Of a stretch of 64,000 nucleotides of DNA, positions 33,113 to 45,517 are shown piece after piece (the first letter of the stretch is position 1; each line of letters starts with the position of its first letter). The stretch covers positions 16,833,695 to 16,897,694 of the forward strand of contig CM034606.1 in the NCBI GenBank assembly GCA_020091685.1. The letters are read 5' to 3'. The notes beneath the pieces were generated by a model. That model worked only from the letters and a program-made list of their open reading frames with translations. It was not told the origin of the DNA and searched no databases. This stretch comes from Lutjanus erythropterus. Taxonomy: Eukaryota; Chordata; Actinopteri; Lutjaniformes; Lutjanidae. The translations under genes and the position numbers were made by a program.

Positions 33113-35239
33113 TAATAAATCAAAACTGAAGTCTGGAGCATAATTTGGGAGAAAATGTCCTTGATTTAGTCTGATCTGCATAACACGTTGGTTTGGTTCT
33201 GTTCCTTCCTATTGTAGTTTCTCAAGTCTGTATAAGCTGGAAGCAGCGAACCATGAACCTGGATATATATACAGTACATGTTTCTCCACGTGTGTGGATT
33301 ACTATTTTGCAACTGTGCATAAACACACACTAAATACCAGGACAGACACACATATGCAAACACACTTTTTCTCACAAGCAAAAACTCTTGCAGTTTATTT
33401 TGTCACTGAAACTGAAAACCACAACACAAACAATATGCCTCATGCTTTGGTCCCAACCACATGTTTCATCCTTGACAAAGGCTCTGACACACAATCCCTG
33501 TCTCCATGTATCCACGTTCTCTTTTCTCTATTTCTTTGAGCCTCCTTGGCTCTAACATTAGTCAAACCGTCCTCACACACTTGATGTTTTTGGCTTGTCC
33601 TTAAACCTGATCCATTTGTGTGATAAAAAAAAAGCCTTTAAGACACATGGAGCCTGTTAATATTTCATTAGTCATTCATCCCTGTGTGTGAAACAGCGCG
33701 AGTGTTACCCTCTATATACATCCTGTCTGTCATCAAGCTGGTATGTGGCCATGTAACGTTTGTGAGTGCTGTGAGAGATGCTGAAACAGGTGAGTGAGTG
33801 CCAGAAACAGCTGAAAGACACTCAGACATAAATCACACTTTAGTGGTTCTCAGTTAAGCAAAAACAAAATGAACAACAGCCATTGTCAATAGAAATTTAA
33901 TAAAAAAAAATGTCTTCAATTTAGTTTGTTTAGCTTTGGAGAAACTGTCTTTCTAGTAATTGCAGAGAGATGCAGTGTGCAGCTGTGCCGTTTGTTTGAC
34001 TTCTTACTTCATTATCACACAAATAGCTCTACACATGAACAGGGATTCATAAGGCATCATTTCTCTAACCTCCACTTCTCCTGTTCATTATGCAAAAAAG
34101 CGTCAAGGGTCTTATTTCTGGCAGACGTTACCAGCAGTAAATATTCTGTAATACAACAAACTGTCCCAAACCATAAAATTTTAGCAGTACTACTATTTTA
34201 CCGTGACAGTATGAGGCCATCTATCCTCAGGCTCCCAGAGAGATGTGTTTACATTTTGGAATTCATAACAGAAACTCATCAAACGCTAATGAGAACGTTG
34301 AGAAAAATGATATTTGCTGAAAAAGAAAAACACACTTCTGCTTTGGTATGCTGTAAATCCAGCCAAACCTGGACATTGTCCAACCTGAAAATAGGGGAGA
34401 GCAGCGCCGAACACATAATTTCTTTGTATTTCCCTCTTTACACACAGACGCATTTATTTAGGGCAACCGTATTTTATTGAGAACAACATACACATGTCCT
34501 ATATCAATACCAACTGTTACTTTAAATCTTGGATAAATTATGTTGCACATTAGTATTTAAGCCTCTCTATGTCAGGATGAAAGAAACACAGGCGTGGGAC
34601 AAATGTAACGGTTGAATAAATCCACCACAAAGCAAACAAGTGATGAACAGCAAGTGTTCTTAGTAAAATTTCCTTTCTCTTCTTATAATTCAATCAAGAG
34701 ACACACAGGGTAAGATAAAGGAAAAAGAAAATAATTGTCTTTACTTGCCCAGTGTCCGTCTTTGTTGGAATCCTGCCGGCAACGCCAAACTGATGAAGAA
34801 AGATATGTGCTTCTGGTCAGGAAAAGATCATTGTACAGTATGTATACATGGGCACAGTTCGTAAATAAAGCTTAAAAGTACAATAGAAACACTCGATTTT
34901 GTACAGTTTGTCTCACATCATACAGAACTACATAACATCAGGACATTAGACAGGAGGGTGCTACATTACATAAGCAACAATGTGCAATGCTAACGTTAGT
35001 CCACCAAGCAAATGGGCATGTTACTCTGAAATCAATTTATCATATTAAATGTTGTATTTGTATGAGATTGGGTCAACGCACCAAAATTCACCTTAATGCA
35101 TAATCACCTCTTATGGACTGTCACTCACGTGAAACATGCCGTCGTACTCTAGCAGACACACCTGAACTGATGAGACCTCTGTTGGTCTTCTACACCCTGA
35201 TCCTGAACATTTACTGCAAATATAATGAGCAAATAAATA
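33113..35239. other. Intergenic with one long unassigned frame
   Basis: Holds the longest open frame of the window (33926-34480, plus, 184 residues), described separately under findings. Otherwise AT-rich sequence with no named repeat. Confidence 0.4.
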
Positions 35240-35620
35240 TCTCTTTAAAGGTATATGTGACATTTTCCAAACAAAAAATAATGTATAGACTCAAATAGAG
35301 ATAATCTCTATCAGTCATACGTACACAGTTGAAGTGTGTAATGGTGTCTGTATCTGCAGAGACCCTGCCCTCTGCCTGTATTTCCTTATTTTTCTCACTG
35401 TTTTGCTTCACTCTGGATACTTTAGCAACCTAAAAACATCGATTTTTGACATCCTGGTATCTTTCCAGTGTGTTTACAAAGAAGCTCAGACAAACTCTGT
35501 TGTTTCTACCTTTATTAATAGCAGGACAAATGTAACATAGTGTTAGTTTTACTTTGTCCCTCCTTTGTCTCCTTCAACTTTACCTTGGCTAGCACCAAAA
35601 AAAGGTTTGAATGATAAATT
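35240..35620 (+). mobile_element. Teleost repeat family D
   Basis: The stretch TTTAAAGGTATATGTGACAT through TGCCTGTATTTCCTTATTTT and TTGACATCCTGGTATCTTTC matches the segment at 53020-53240 in this window. I recognise it as a common fish repeat whose usual start is TTTAAAGGTATACTATGCAA. Confidence 0.6.
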
Positions 35621-36688
35621 AAACCTTTACTGATGCTGATTGGTCTGATAGATCATATACATTTATGATCACCAACAAATAAACATGACCTTAAAAACAA
35701 AAAATCTTTCATTTTATTTTTTTTTTATTTTCCAAGTGAAAAATCAGTTTGCCAAAAGTGATGAGCTTGTGCCTTCATAACGGGGTATACTTCATAAGGA
35801 CTTCACAGCATGTTCCTGACTTCAATGTTACAGGAGAAAGAGGTGTTGCAACCATCTCCCGCTACACTTTCAACCCTGCTCTCTCCTACTTGCAGTAAAA
35901 GCTTAACATGGAGCCATCATTACGGCATCCAGTCTCCGGTGCTTGAATTTTCTAAGTGCACTGGACATATCATGTTTCCTGAGCTGATCAATTACTGTGA
36001 AATCATGGCATAATTGTAAAGAAAGCACTTTCCCCCAGTTTTCTGCTTTCCCTTTGCGATCCCCCCTTTTGGGACAACCCCCCCAGGTCTTTCTATTCTC
36101 AGTCATCCGCTGAGCCGTAACACCACAGCTGCTGTCTCTTTACTGCTTTTCCATGCCCAGGTCATTGCATAAAACACTTAAAGAGCATTTAAAGAGAGAG
36201 TTAAAGCTACAGCTGTCAATCAGAGTGATAGAGCAGCTCAACATGACTGTCACTTTTATGTGCTCTCTTTGTAACTTAGCAGGCTATAATGGTAGGCAGC
36301 CATGCTGTTCTGTGTGCTCAGGCACAGGTCTGTATCTGTAATCAAAAGCCTATTAATCAGAGTGAGGAAACAGCACCAGCAGAGAAGCGAAGACAGAGTA
36401 TCTTGTCCTCTTTCAAATGGACAAATACAAGATATTGTTACATGCTATTCATCCTGCACGGCGCCTTTGAAGTAATTCCCCAGCTGGGAAACAGAGGGTG
36501 ATTTTTCATGAAGGCATAAATGAACATGAGGGGGATTATGTGTGCAGATCGACTTGCATGTGCACCGACGCACAATCACACATATGCAAACACACAAAGA
36601 CACAAAAACAAACATGGACGTATGTAAAGATCTAAAAATGGATTTCCTGTGGAAAACATACAGTATTTGTTGTATGAAAACTGAACTG
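35621..36688. other. Intergenic, nothing recognised
   Basis: Contains a T run at 35720 and short pyrimidine tracts. No coding feature. Confidence 0.4.
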
Positions 36689-37440
36689 TACACTGAAAAA
36701 AAGAAAAAAGCTTAGAAAACTGAACATTTCAAGGCATCTTACTGCAATAGATTTTTGAATTTTGAGCCCAACTGAAACTCTTTAAATTAATAAAAAATAC
36801 ATGTTTTCTCTCTTACCTGTAGTGCTATTTATCCATCTAGATAATTCTGGTGATGTCTGCCTTCTCTCCAATATAATGGAACTAGACGGCACTCGGTTTG
36901 TGGTGCTCAACGACCCAAAAAATTCATTTGAAAAACTTAACAGCAATGTCCCTTCCCAGAAATCATGACCTGGTTAGATAATCCACAGACCTTATGTGTC
37001 ATGTGGGAACTACTTTCTTTTCTGAAGCATGAAAGTGGTTCCAGTAGATTCTACCTTAGGATGAAAGTAGTTCCTACATGAAACTGCTCACAACAAGGTC
37101 TGTGGATTATCTTGAGTAACCAGGCCAGGATGTTTGGAAAGAAACGCTGGTGTATGTTTTTTTAGCACGTTGAGCACTACAAGCCAAGTTCCATTTAGTC
37201 CCATTATATTTGAGAGAAGGCAGAAATCTCCACAACTGATATCTGATATTTATTAGAACTCAGCTACCAAAACTATTTATATAAATAAAGAGCACTACAG
37301 TTAAGAGGAAAAGAATATATTTTTGGAGGTGTGAACTGTCCCTTTAAGTGTGGAAAAAGTTTTACTTTTTGTTGAGAAAATTTACTTTTCTTCTTTTTAT
37401 ATAAAAGCTATTTTAGTATTTTCAATGAAAACAATTTTAT
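36689..37440. mobile_element. Foldback MITE family C, interrupted by a second MITE
   Basis: The left part CACTGAAAAAAAGAAAAAAG, then CATTTCAAGGCATCTTACTG, then TTTTGAGCCCAACTGAAACT, matches the left part of the copy at 52895. The right remnant TTTGTTGAGAAAATTTACTT resumes after 37348. The insert between is a different element (36795-37348). Confidence 0.6.
36795..37348. mobile_element. Palindromic MITE family P
   Basis: Long inverted arms: CTTCTCTCCAATATAATGGA, then GTGGTGCTCAACG, on the left pair with CGTTGAGCACTACAAGCC and CCCATTATATTTGAGAGAAG on the right. Inner arms GATAATCCACAGACCTT and AAGGTCTGTGGATTATC pair as well. The right end is GTGAACTGTCCCTTTAAG. This is an abundant teleost foldback family (recalled). 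A fragment lies at 56420-56500. Confidence 0.8.
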
Positions 37441-37931
37441 TTTTAAGACTTCAAAACTTCAAAACTCAGAAATCTATTACAGTAAGCAGCCTTGAAATTC
37501 TTGGTCGTCTCAACTTTGTGTGAAAGAGCGAATGTGTGTCGTGTGTTGACATGGCGGTTGGTTGGCCTGGAGTTATTTGCCTCTGCTCCTAATGGACTGA
37601 GTGATCCCTGAGGCCCGCTATCAGCAACATACATGCGTCACCGATGCTCCCTAAGCCGATGACAAATGAGGAGGAGACATGAAGGAAAAGACTGGCACAG
37701 GAGGGAGAAACCAGAGGAAGCTGAGTCGCTGACAGGTGAGGAGAGAGGACAGGAGTAGAGGGGTAGAGGACTAGAGGAGTGGTACAGATGATGTAGAGGA
37801 AAGACAAAGTAACAGGAGGTGATGGAGAGAAATGAGCGGCCAGCTAAAGGTCTGTTTCCAGAGCTGGCTTTGATTAGTGACTGTAACCACGCTCTGTTCC
37901 TCATTAACTCAGCATAGCGTGGAGGTGTAGC

Positions 37932-37963
<32 letters not shown>

Positions 37964-38617
37964 CCAACTCGTTCTGGGAGGTTAAGACAATGCAGAGTGA
38001 ATCAGAGACCTGTCCCGGTCTCTAAATTCATCGTCTACACGTCCCCCTTCAAACTACAGTTAACCATAATTCAACAACAGCCTCTGATCTTATCGGGGCT
38101 TCCACTCTGGGATTCACGCCCTTTACTGGTGTAAAATATGTGTGTTAGAATAAAGTGATCTTCGTCACTAAAGAGGCCTCAGCTGCTATAAAACGTGTTG
38201 GTATCTTCATCAGTGAGGCAAACGAGTGGAGAGGTCTTTATTTTCTCCGCTCAGCGCCCAATTGTGAGCTTTTCTGCACAGAAACAGTTAGACTGCACTA
38301 CATTGTTGGATGGCAATATTTAGTCTGTTCAGTCAGTTCACTGTGTTGGATCAGACTCAAATATCTCAACAACTTTTAGATTATTGCCAGTAAATTTTGT
38401 ACAGACATTTATTGTCTCTTTGGAGGATGAATTGTAATAACTCTGATGATCCCTTGAGTTTTCTTCCAGCACCATCATCAGTGTTGGAGCCATAATGTAC
38501 TCTGAACTACGGTTAGAGTTAAATTTGGTAAAGAGGGAAATGATTTAGTCAAACATGTTAAAGTTAAATCTGGGGTATGGATGAACAGGAATGTTTTGTG
38601 AATGATATATCTGTTGG
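37441..38617. other. Intergenic, with (GA)n at 37930-37958
   Basis: A purine-rich stretch 37655-37960 ends in a GA microsatellite. The minus-strand frames at 37589-37967 are serine/leucine-rich products of that tract and not genes. Confidence 0.4.
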
Positions 38618-39042
38618 GTTGCCAGGTCTGTGTTTTTTCCACAGTTTGGGCTAGTTTTGAAGTGTAATAGAATGAATAAATAAATGAGCTGAAACTTGTT
38701 TACCAACTACAAAAAAAAAAAAAAAGCTTTACTGGCAGAATTTGAGTTAACTTTGGGCAGTCCAACTAACAATTAGGATCACTGACTATCAGGGGGTCAG
38801 CCCCACAAATTACATTAACATTATCAATAAATACACGTCAATATTTTAAATGAAATATTTTATTTATAACTAAATCCTGAACAAAACGGTCTCCAGATAG
38901 GCGCTACGCACATTAACCTGGCACACGTCACACGTACACCTACATAAACACACACATGGGCTGGGATGGGATGGTTTTAGGCTGGTTTTTGGGCTGGTTT
39001 TGATCTGCAGTCGGGCTGGTTTTGTCACACAGACCTGGCAAC
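38618..39042. mobile_element. MITE family F with 15-base inverted ends
   Basis: GTTGCCAGGTCTGTG at 38618-38632 and CACAGACCTGGCAAC at 39028-39042 are perfect inverted repeats. Just inside lie TTTGGGCTAGTTTTGAA on the left and several GGGCTGGTTTT units on the right. No transposase is present. Confidence 0.75.
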
Positions 39043-40054
39043 TCTCTCATGGAGCTACTAGCATGGCTATGGTCTTTTAGTCTTGTTACAAACCTCAATC
39101 TTACTGGATTGGATTATTTAGAAAATGTGATTATATTGTTAAATTTAATGTATTTTTATTTGAAAATATTGACAAACCAAATGACAGCTGGAGATAAGAC
39201 TGATTTTAGCTGGATAGGCAAACAGAAAGTTAATGCTCAACAGAAGCATGATACTTAGCCTTAGCGTTGGTCCACACACATTCACACAAACATGCATAAA
39301 CGCACACTGACACACACTTGGATACATACCATATTGGCTCCGATATGAGACAATATTTTTTTTCTCGAGTTACGTTTGAGTAAGTGGGATTTCTTTTTAT
39401 ACACTTTATCGTTATTTTCCATCTTTTTTATTGTTTGAATACTAGAAAATTCTACATTTACAACATCAGATGCTCTTTTTGAATGGGCACCAGAGCATCA
39501 GCCCCAACAAAAACGAGTGTTGCATCATGGGATGTTTGTTGCTTGGCTAGTGAGTTTCTTCAAGTGCATTTATAGTGTGTCTGTTAGAGTTAGTCAGCGT
39601 TAGAGTTGTTTGTTTAGCCCAGTTTAAGTGATCGGAACTTCCGAGGAAATAAATTCCCACTGAGCCAAACTGAGTCAAAAGCGTCTCCCAGAGTTTTTCT
39701 GTGTCACCGGTGTCACTGAATGTTGTGAGTAACTCAAAATGTGACTCACGCAAGCTACACACATGTGAGATGTACGTTATTCTTTCATGGAAGTATTTCA
39801 TGTTTTACTTCGTGAAGGACAGATAAGATTATTGAAAGTGTTTATCCTCAGACAGAAATTTATTTTCCTATACTCTGGGTCATTTTACATTTATGCCAAT
39901 ATGTTGCATTCATGAAGTCCAATTATGGGTGGTCTTTGAAGACGCTCGTCAACCACTACAAGTGCTCTTTTCAACTTTCTCTACATGTGGCCTGAACACT
40001 TGAGCAAGCCTGACCAACACTTTTATGCTCTAAAGGTCATAAACCTCTAACACA

Positions 40055-40056
<2 letters not shown>
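39043..40056. other. Intergenic, nothing recognised
   Basis: AT-rich, with short CACACA pieces. No gene-like frame. Confidence 0.4.
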
Positions 40057-40122
<66 letters not shown>

Positions 40123-40123
40123 T
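40057..40123. repeat. (CA)n(TA)n microsatellite
   Basis: About 28 uninterrupted AC units followed by ATATATAT; one of the two longest simple repeats here. Confidence 0.95.
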
Positions 40124-40859
40124 CTCAGCAGGCCTGCCCTGACTGACACACCAAGCACTCAGGGTTCTGCTCGTATAAGCAGGTGTTGCCAACACTGTGA
40201 TAAAGTTCAACAGAAAGCATTAGACTTTCATTGGGGGTTAATTTGTTTCTGTTGTAGCAGGAATAGCTAGAGGACTAATACTTTGAGGATCCTACACCAG
40301 CCTTGAATGAAAACAGAAATACAGTAAATTGACTCTTTCTGGTGGTGAAATGAGATCTGTTCGTCCTGAACTTCAGAGGACAAAATGACAGATGAAAAAT
40401 AGTCAAATTTCTGCTTGTAACTTTCCAAACCCACACTGGGCCAGTTCCAATGTCTTTGGTGCTCTGCTCTCTCTTCACAAACTACAGTGAGGGGCTATTT
40501 TTCACGGGGGGAGAGAAACAGGACCGACGGGTTAGCAGCTCATTCAGCGCCAGTTTACCTCCTCTCCTCTCCTCATCCATCTTCTCCACCCTGTTCTCCT
40601 GTGACAATGACTTCACACTCCTGTCATGTCCTTTTAACCGCACGGAATTGAGGGATGGTTGTGCTCGTTGCAATTAGAGTCGCAAAAATTCCCATCTGTA
40701 AAAAGCTACATGCACTTTGAGTGTGCTCCATCTGTGTGTATTGTTTCGTTTTCTGCCCTGATGAGGACCATGTGAGAATGAAAATGAAATGAGGATTTTA
40801 TTTTAATCTAATTCAGAGTTATGATTTGAATTTGGGGTTAAAATTAGAATTAGTTTTAG
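40124..40859. other. Intergenic, nothing recognised
   Basis: Contains a pyrimidine-rich CTCCTCTCCTCTCC tract near 40560. Opposing short frames there are low-complexity. Confidence 0.4.
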
Positions 40860-41660
40860 ACCATGTCAGTATACTTTTCTTTCAAAAAGTAACTTAGTAC
40901 AAATAATTAGTTACTTTACTTAAGTAGATTTTTCAGGTATGTGTACTTTACTTGAATATTTATTTTTCTGTCAACTTTTTTCCTCCTACATTTTTAAACA
41001 AATATCTGCGCTTTACTCTACTTTTGTTTTGTTTTTAATGCATTTTAGGGGAGTTATTATGTTTATTTTGCATCATTACACACAGCCTTCCCAACATCAA
41101 GACCGATTTCTACCTAAATGGATGAGACAATAACACATAAAAAAGATAATTCCTTGGTGTACACATCAATGCATGCTGCAGACGACGGAAATGTTGTTAA
41201 AGATACAACAAGACAAAAACAATGTTAAAGACGTAACAACGACTCAGAAGACAAGACTTAGTAAAAGACTTAACAATAGATTAACAATGTAAGAGATCTC
41301 ATGAGGCAAGATTGTTGTAATTAGGCGTACCAGCACGAAACGATGCAGCAAGACAAAACTAAGTAAAAGACGTAACAAATTGAAAACGACATAAAAGACA
41401 TAACAACAAAAACATGATAAAAAAAACCATAACAAGATGAAAATAATGCAGCAAGACGAAAACAAGACGAGAGAGAGACCACAGAGAAAAGATGAGGTTC
41501 AGTTCGCTTTGCACAGAAACAGCCAGTATAGATATCCTTCAGGGGGTTACTGTTTACTTTTATACTCTGAGTACATTTCAGAGACTTTACTTTTTTACTT
41601 TTACTTCTACCAGAGTCTTTTTACACAAGTATCTGTACTTCTTGAGTAAAGAATGTGCGT
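40860..41660. repeat. TACTTTTACTT-type teleost repeat, split by a purine-rich tract
   Basis: The left part (AGTAACTTAGTACAAATAAT to about 41040) and right part (TTACTTTTACTTCTACCAGA to 41650) belong to a recalled interspersed repeat of the form ACTTTTACTTGAGTA. Between them, about 41190-41480, is an irregular array of AAGAC, GTAACAA and GTAAAAGAC units. This gives a purine-biased strand and a false 73-residue minus-strand frame. Confidence 0.5.
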
Positions 41661-42829
41661 ACTGCCTGCTCTCTTCTGCTTCAGGGTCTCTCTGTGAAGT
41701 TATTTCTACTGACATATTTTTCTGCTTCTGTTTAAAATGATTTGATCAAGGATCTCAATGTAGCATTGCCAAAGTCATCATTAGCCTTGAGGTGCAGTTA
41801 CTATATAATCAATCAGTATTTCATCCTGACAGAAAGGAAGGAGAACAGAGGTTCACTCAGTAAAAGTTTAAGTATCTGTTTTTATCTGGAACAGCGTACA
41901 ATCCATTTAGCCGTGGTTCTAACCATTTGTTAGTGATAATGCCACATCCCAGTTTTTTTCCAACCGCAAACGAACTAAAAGAAGAGGGAAAAGAAGGAGG
42001 ATTTCAGCATTTTCCACGTGCATTTACTTATGTGTGTATGGATGACAAATGTTTGGAAAACTATCTAAGAGGGCTTGTGTGGACACAAAACTTTTAGCAC
42101 ATTAACACTTTTATTACATTATGTAGACTTGGCCTTGAGATTATCAACGTAAGAGACGGGTATTGATGAGGATTAAAGTTGGACTTGGAGACGTGAACGT
42201 AATGCAAGACTTACATGATCAGTAAAGAAATATTGTTTAATGTTATATGTTTATGTTAAATTTTTTTTACAGTAGTTCATGCACTTAATATGAACTTTTC
42301 TTTGTAGTGTGTGTGTGTGTGTGTGTGTGTGTGAGAAGGCATGGAGGTTCCCAGTGCTCCTGCTTCTGGACCTTAACAGGACTCTGTTCACCTCGGACAA
42401 AAGCAGCTTTGTGTCTGAGGGCTGTGTGTGCAGTGAAAAGGTTTCGGGAGGTGAATGTGAAATAAGGTTGTCTCTTTTCTTCTCTTGCAACCATTTCTTT
42501 CACTTCCTCGCCTTACAAATGCATGGACGCCATTAACAGGGAATCAAGTCCATTCAAGAGGTGTATAATGGTCAAGAAGCTGTGATAATCCGCTGTTCAG
42601 ATGTTGGCTGGCCGTTGAAATCTGAGCTCACTCTGACTGGAACTGTATGTCTGTCTGCGAGTCTGTGTGGCAGCCTTTCAGCTACTGTGGCTTTCACTTG
42701 AATCCCATTAAAGAGGACACAATGAATAAAAGTACAGAGACCAATCAGTAGAACAAACTTTTGGTTTTCCCTGCGCCTCTCCCTCTTTCAGAAGGCTCAT
42801 TCTCTTTTTTTATGCCTCCGTACCGGCGA
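41661..42829. other. Intergenic, with (GT)n at 42307-42333
   Basis: A GT microsatellite of about 13 units. The frames crossing it on both strands are not genes. Near 42485 lies a pyrimidine stretch. Confidence 0.4.
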
Positions 42830-43060
42830 CAGCAGTGGCTGGAGGCATTGTTTTTGGGTTGTCCATCCATCCATCCATACCATTCTTGTGAAAGATATAT
42901 CTCCAGAACACCTATACATTACTTATTTAAATTCAGCAAAAAATGTCCAATTGAACTGATTAGGTTCTGGAGGTCAAAGGTCAAGGTCACTGTGACCTCA
43001 CAGTACCCCCTAAAAACTTGGCATTTTGCCCAGGTGGGTGTTGTTTTGCAGGACGTAGCA
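42830..43060 (+). repeat. Teleost repeat with tandem AGGTCA half-sites
   Basis: After CATCCATCCATCC comes CCATTCTTGTGAAAGATATA and GAACTGATTAGGTTCTGGAG, then three AGGTCA hexamers and TGACCT (42971-42998). I recognise this as a common fish interspersed repeat. The class is unknown to me. The 107-residue frame through it is not a gene. Confidence 0.6.
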
Positions 43061-45227
43061 GTAAACACTTCGAGAAGCTCATGAGTGAGCTCAGTGTCTC
43101 AACTTGTGCTCTCGAGTAAGTTTTATCTAAAAGGATAAAATGATGAGGTCAGCTTCACTGTGACATCATAATGTTCAGCTCTCTGTCAGTACTCTGTACT
43201 CTTCTCAAAAATAGTCTCAAATTGAGGGCAGCATGTCTCAATACTAAGATATATACAATATACTAAGAACATTTGCATGAAAGTGCTCCGACTACCTTTT
43301 ATTAAATTCCTTCACAATATTCATGAAATATATTACATGAGTTTGGACAAACATGGATATAAACTGCAACTTGACCCATTGGCGGGGGTATACAGGGAGC
43401 AGAAGCAACAATCATTTCTACGTTTATTATGTGACAATGGTAGAGAACTGGACAACACACATATATTCTGGATATGATGACTCACACACATTCACGCACA
43501 AAATATGAGGCATAGAGGAACATGGACGTCACTCTATAGGGTTCTTGTGTAAATATTAAGTGGGCTGTAATAGCCTGGGCCAGTGATGATGTTGAGGGTT
43601 TACTACAAGGAACCCTGTGGTGAACATACACACATTAAAACCGTCTGTCTTCCAGACATCCCTAACAGCCACAGCAGGCCTCCATATGCCATATTTACCC
43701 GGGCTGAGGAGTAAGAGCTGTATTTGATTTGTTACACTGGACTGTGGTGGCACACTGGATTCTTGTACTTGTGTTGTTAACACCTGAAATTGTGGGATAG
43801 ACTTTAGTACTCAGATAAACCCTCTTTGTTAATCTCCTTCTTTGATGCACCTCTTCCTTCCCATATCTTGCAGTTCCTTGCAGCTGCCCCCTTCTCTTCC
43901 TCTGCTCGTTGTGAATCTCTGTTATCAGGTGAGGTTGGTTAGCAGGTCTGTGTCGCGCTGTGGTTTTGATAAGAGTTGTCTTGTTCCCAGGCCTGCGTAG
44001 GGCAACGTCAGGTGAGCCTGTGTTGGCTGCCTGCTGTCAATCTGTCTGACCAGACCTCAACACCCACAGGGAGCCTCTGGGAAGTGTCTGAGCTTTAAGG
44101 CGCTATCTCGAACATTATAAAAAACTGATAACATGAGTGAAAGGACAGAGGAAGAGGGGACAGGAACAGCTTTTTCTCAAGTCACATTTTAACACTTATA
44201 GTGGCTATAAAAGGGTTAAAAGAAGATAAAAGGAGCAGATTTTGCATTGTGGAGCTGGGCTGACTCTATGACCTTCTGTGTGACTGGTAATGGGAGGATA
44301 CAGAGGAACCATGGCTGCATGGCTGAACGGTTTGTTGGCTATATGTCTGCTGGGGCTTTTGAAAACAGAGCAAGAGACAGGACGATTAAAGCATCTCTGC
44401 TGTTTACGCAGCTTTGTCTCCTTGAAATTATGTTTATATAGAAGTAATTTGCAACAGCTAATATGTTTTGCAGGAAATATAATGCACACAGATGACACAT
44501 AGTATTAACATAATGATGAAATGCTGATAATTATCAAACCTGGCAAGCTGCGAAAATGTTGTTGTCACAACAACATAATTATAAAAACTATTAGTACTAT
44601 ACAAACATAGACAGGCCTGGTTAACTAAAGTCTGTGACCATTATGCATATTTATCAGATTTGAAATACAACCATTTTAGGAGTTAAGGCCCAAACTCACT
44701 AAAAGCATCTGGCGTGCATGTTTTGAAGTACACCTATTATTTTAAAAGGCCCGTCAAACTGCCGTGACGCCCCTGCTCCAGCCTTGTTTCGGTTTTGGAG
44801 CATCAAACGAGGACCAAAGCTTATTTTCTGCAGACGCAGTTTATTATGTTAGGAGAGAGCTAAAAGAAATAAAAGGCTTGGACGAGAGAAGTGGGTGTTG
44901 ATGGGGCTGCAGTGACACCTAAAACCAGGTTAAAAAAAAGGGTGTTCCAGCAGAGAGAGAGGCAGCGTGTTTCATAGTTTATGAATAGCTTCACTCGCTA
45001 TGGTAACGTAAATGATTATGTATGTGTAATGATTTTCTGGCACTCTATAAAATCACTTAATACCCACTTTTATCGTTTGGCCTGCATCATTGGTTCTTAG
45101 AGTTTGGTTAGGCCTGTGGTCAAAACACATGAAATCTGAATAGTCCCCCCTTTTTTATAGTAGCATTGGATATTTTAATAATATGTTCACAGCTGATTTT
45201 ATATTTCAAAAATCTTGTCAAAGAGTG
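43061..45227. other. Intergenic, nothing recognised
   Basis: No named repeat or exon. Frames at 43277-43783 and 44205-44502 show no domain. Confidence 0.4.
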
Positions 45228-45415
45228 GAAACAGGGGCTTGGCTCTGTGCAAAGGTAATAAATCAGCCCACCACCACCTCTAAGCACTTCACTGCTTACC
45301 ATGTTATATCTTGTTTGTTTAACCTGTTCAAAAAACATTGTGTAAAAACAATTTACCATTTTATTAGGGGTTATGTGCCACGCTTTTTCTTGACCTGGTG
45401 CAATAAACTCCTGGT
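45228..45415 (+). mobile_element. Internal fragment of the TTAA/AAAGGAATAGTTC MITE family
   Basis: GGAAACAGGGGCTTGGCTCT, then GCAAAGGTAATAAATCAG, then GTTATATCTTGTTTGTTTAA and GGGGTTATGTGCCACGCTTT match the family at 799-1184. Both ends are missing. A 106-residue minus-strand frame across it is repeat-derived. Confidence 0.6.
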
Positions 45416-45517
45416 TTACTTTTTTCTTGTCTTCATGCAAATCAAAGCAAATAGACAGATATGAGCATCTTTTGCAGAATATATTGTTAGTTACTATGTA
45501 GTTATATTGTTATTTCT

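Noticed and set aside
37638-37967. 109-residue minus-strand frame with LSLSLSLS
   Set aside because: Product of a GA microsatellite and purine-rich DNA.
41244-41465. 73-residue hydrophobic minus-strand frame that could look like a membrane protein
   Set aside because: Arises from an A-rich, repetitive tract on the plus strand.
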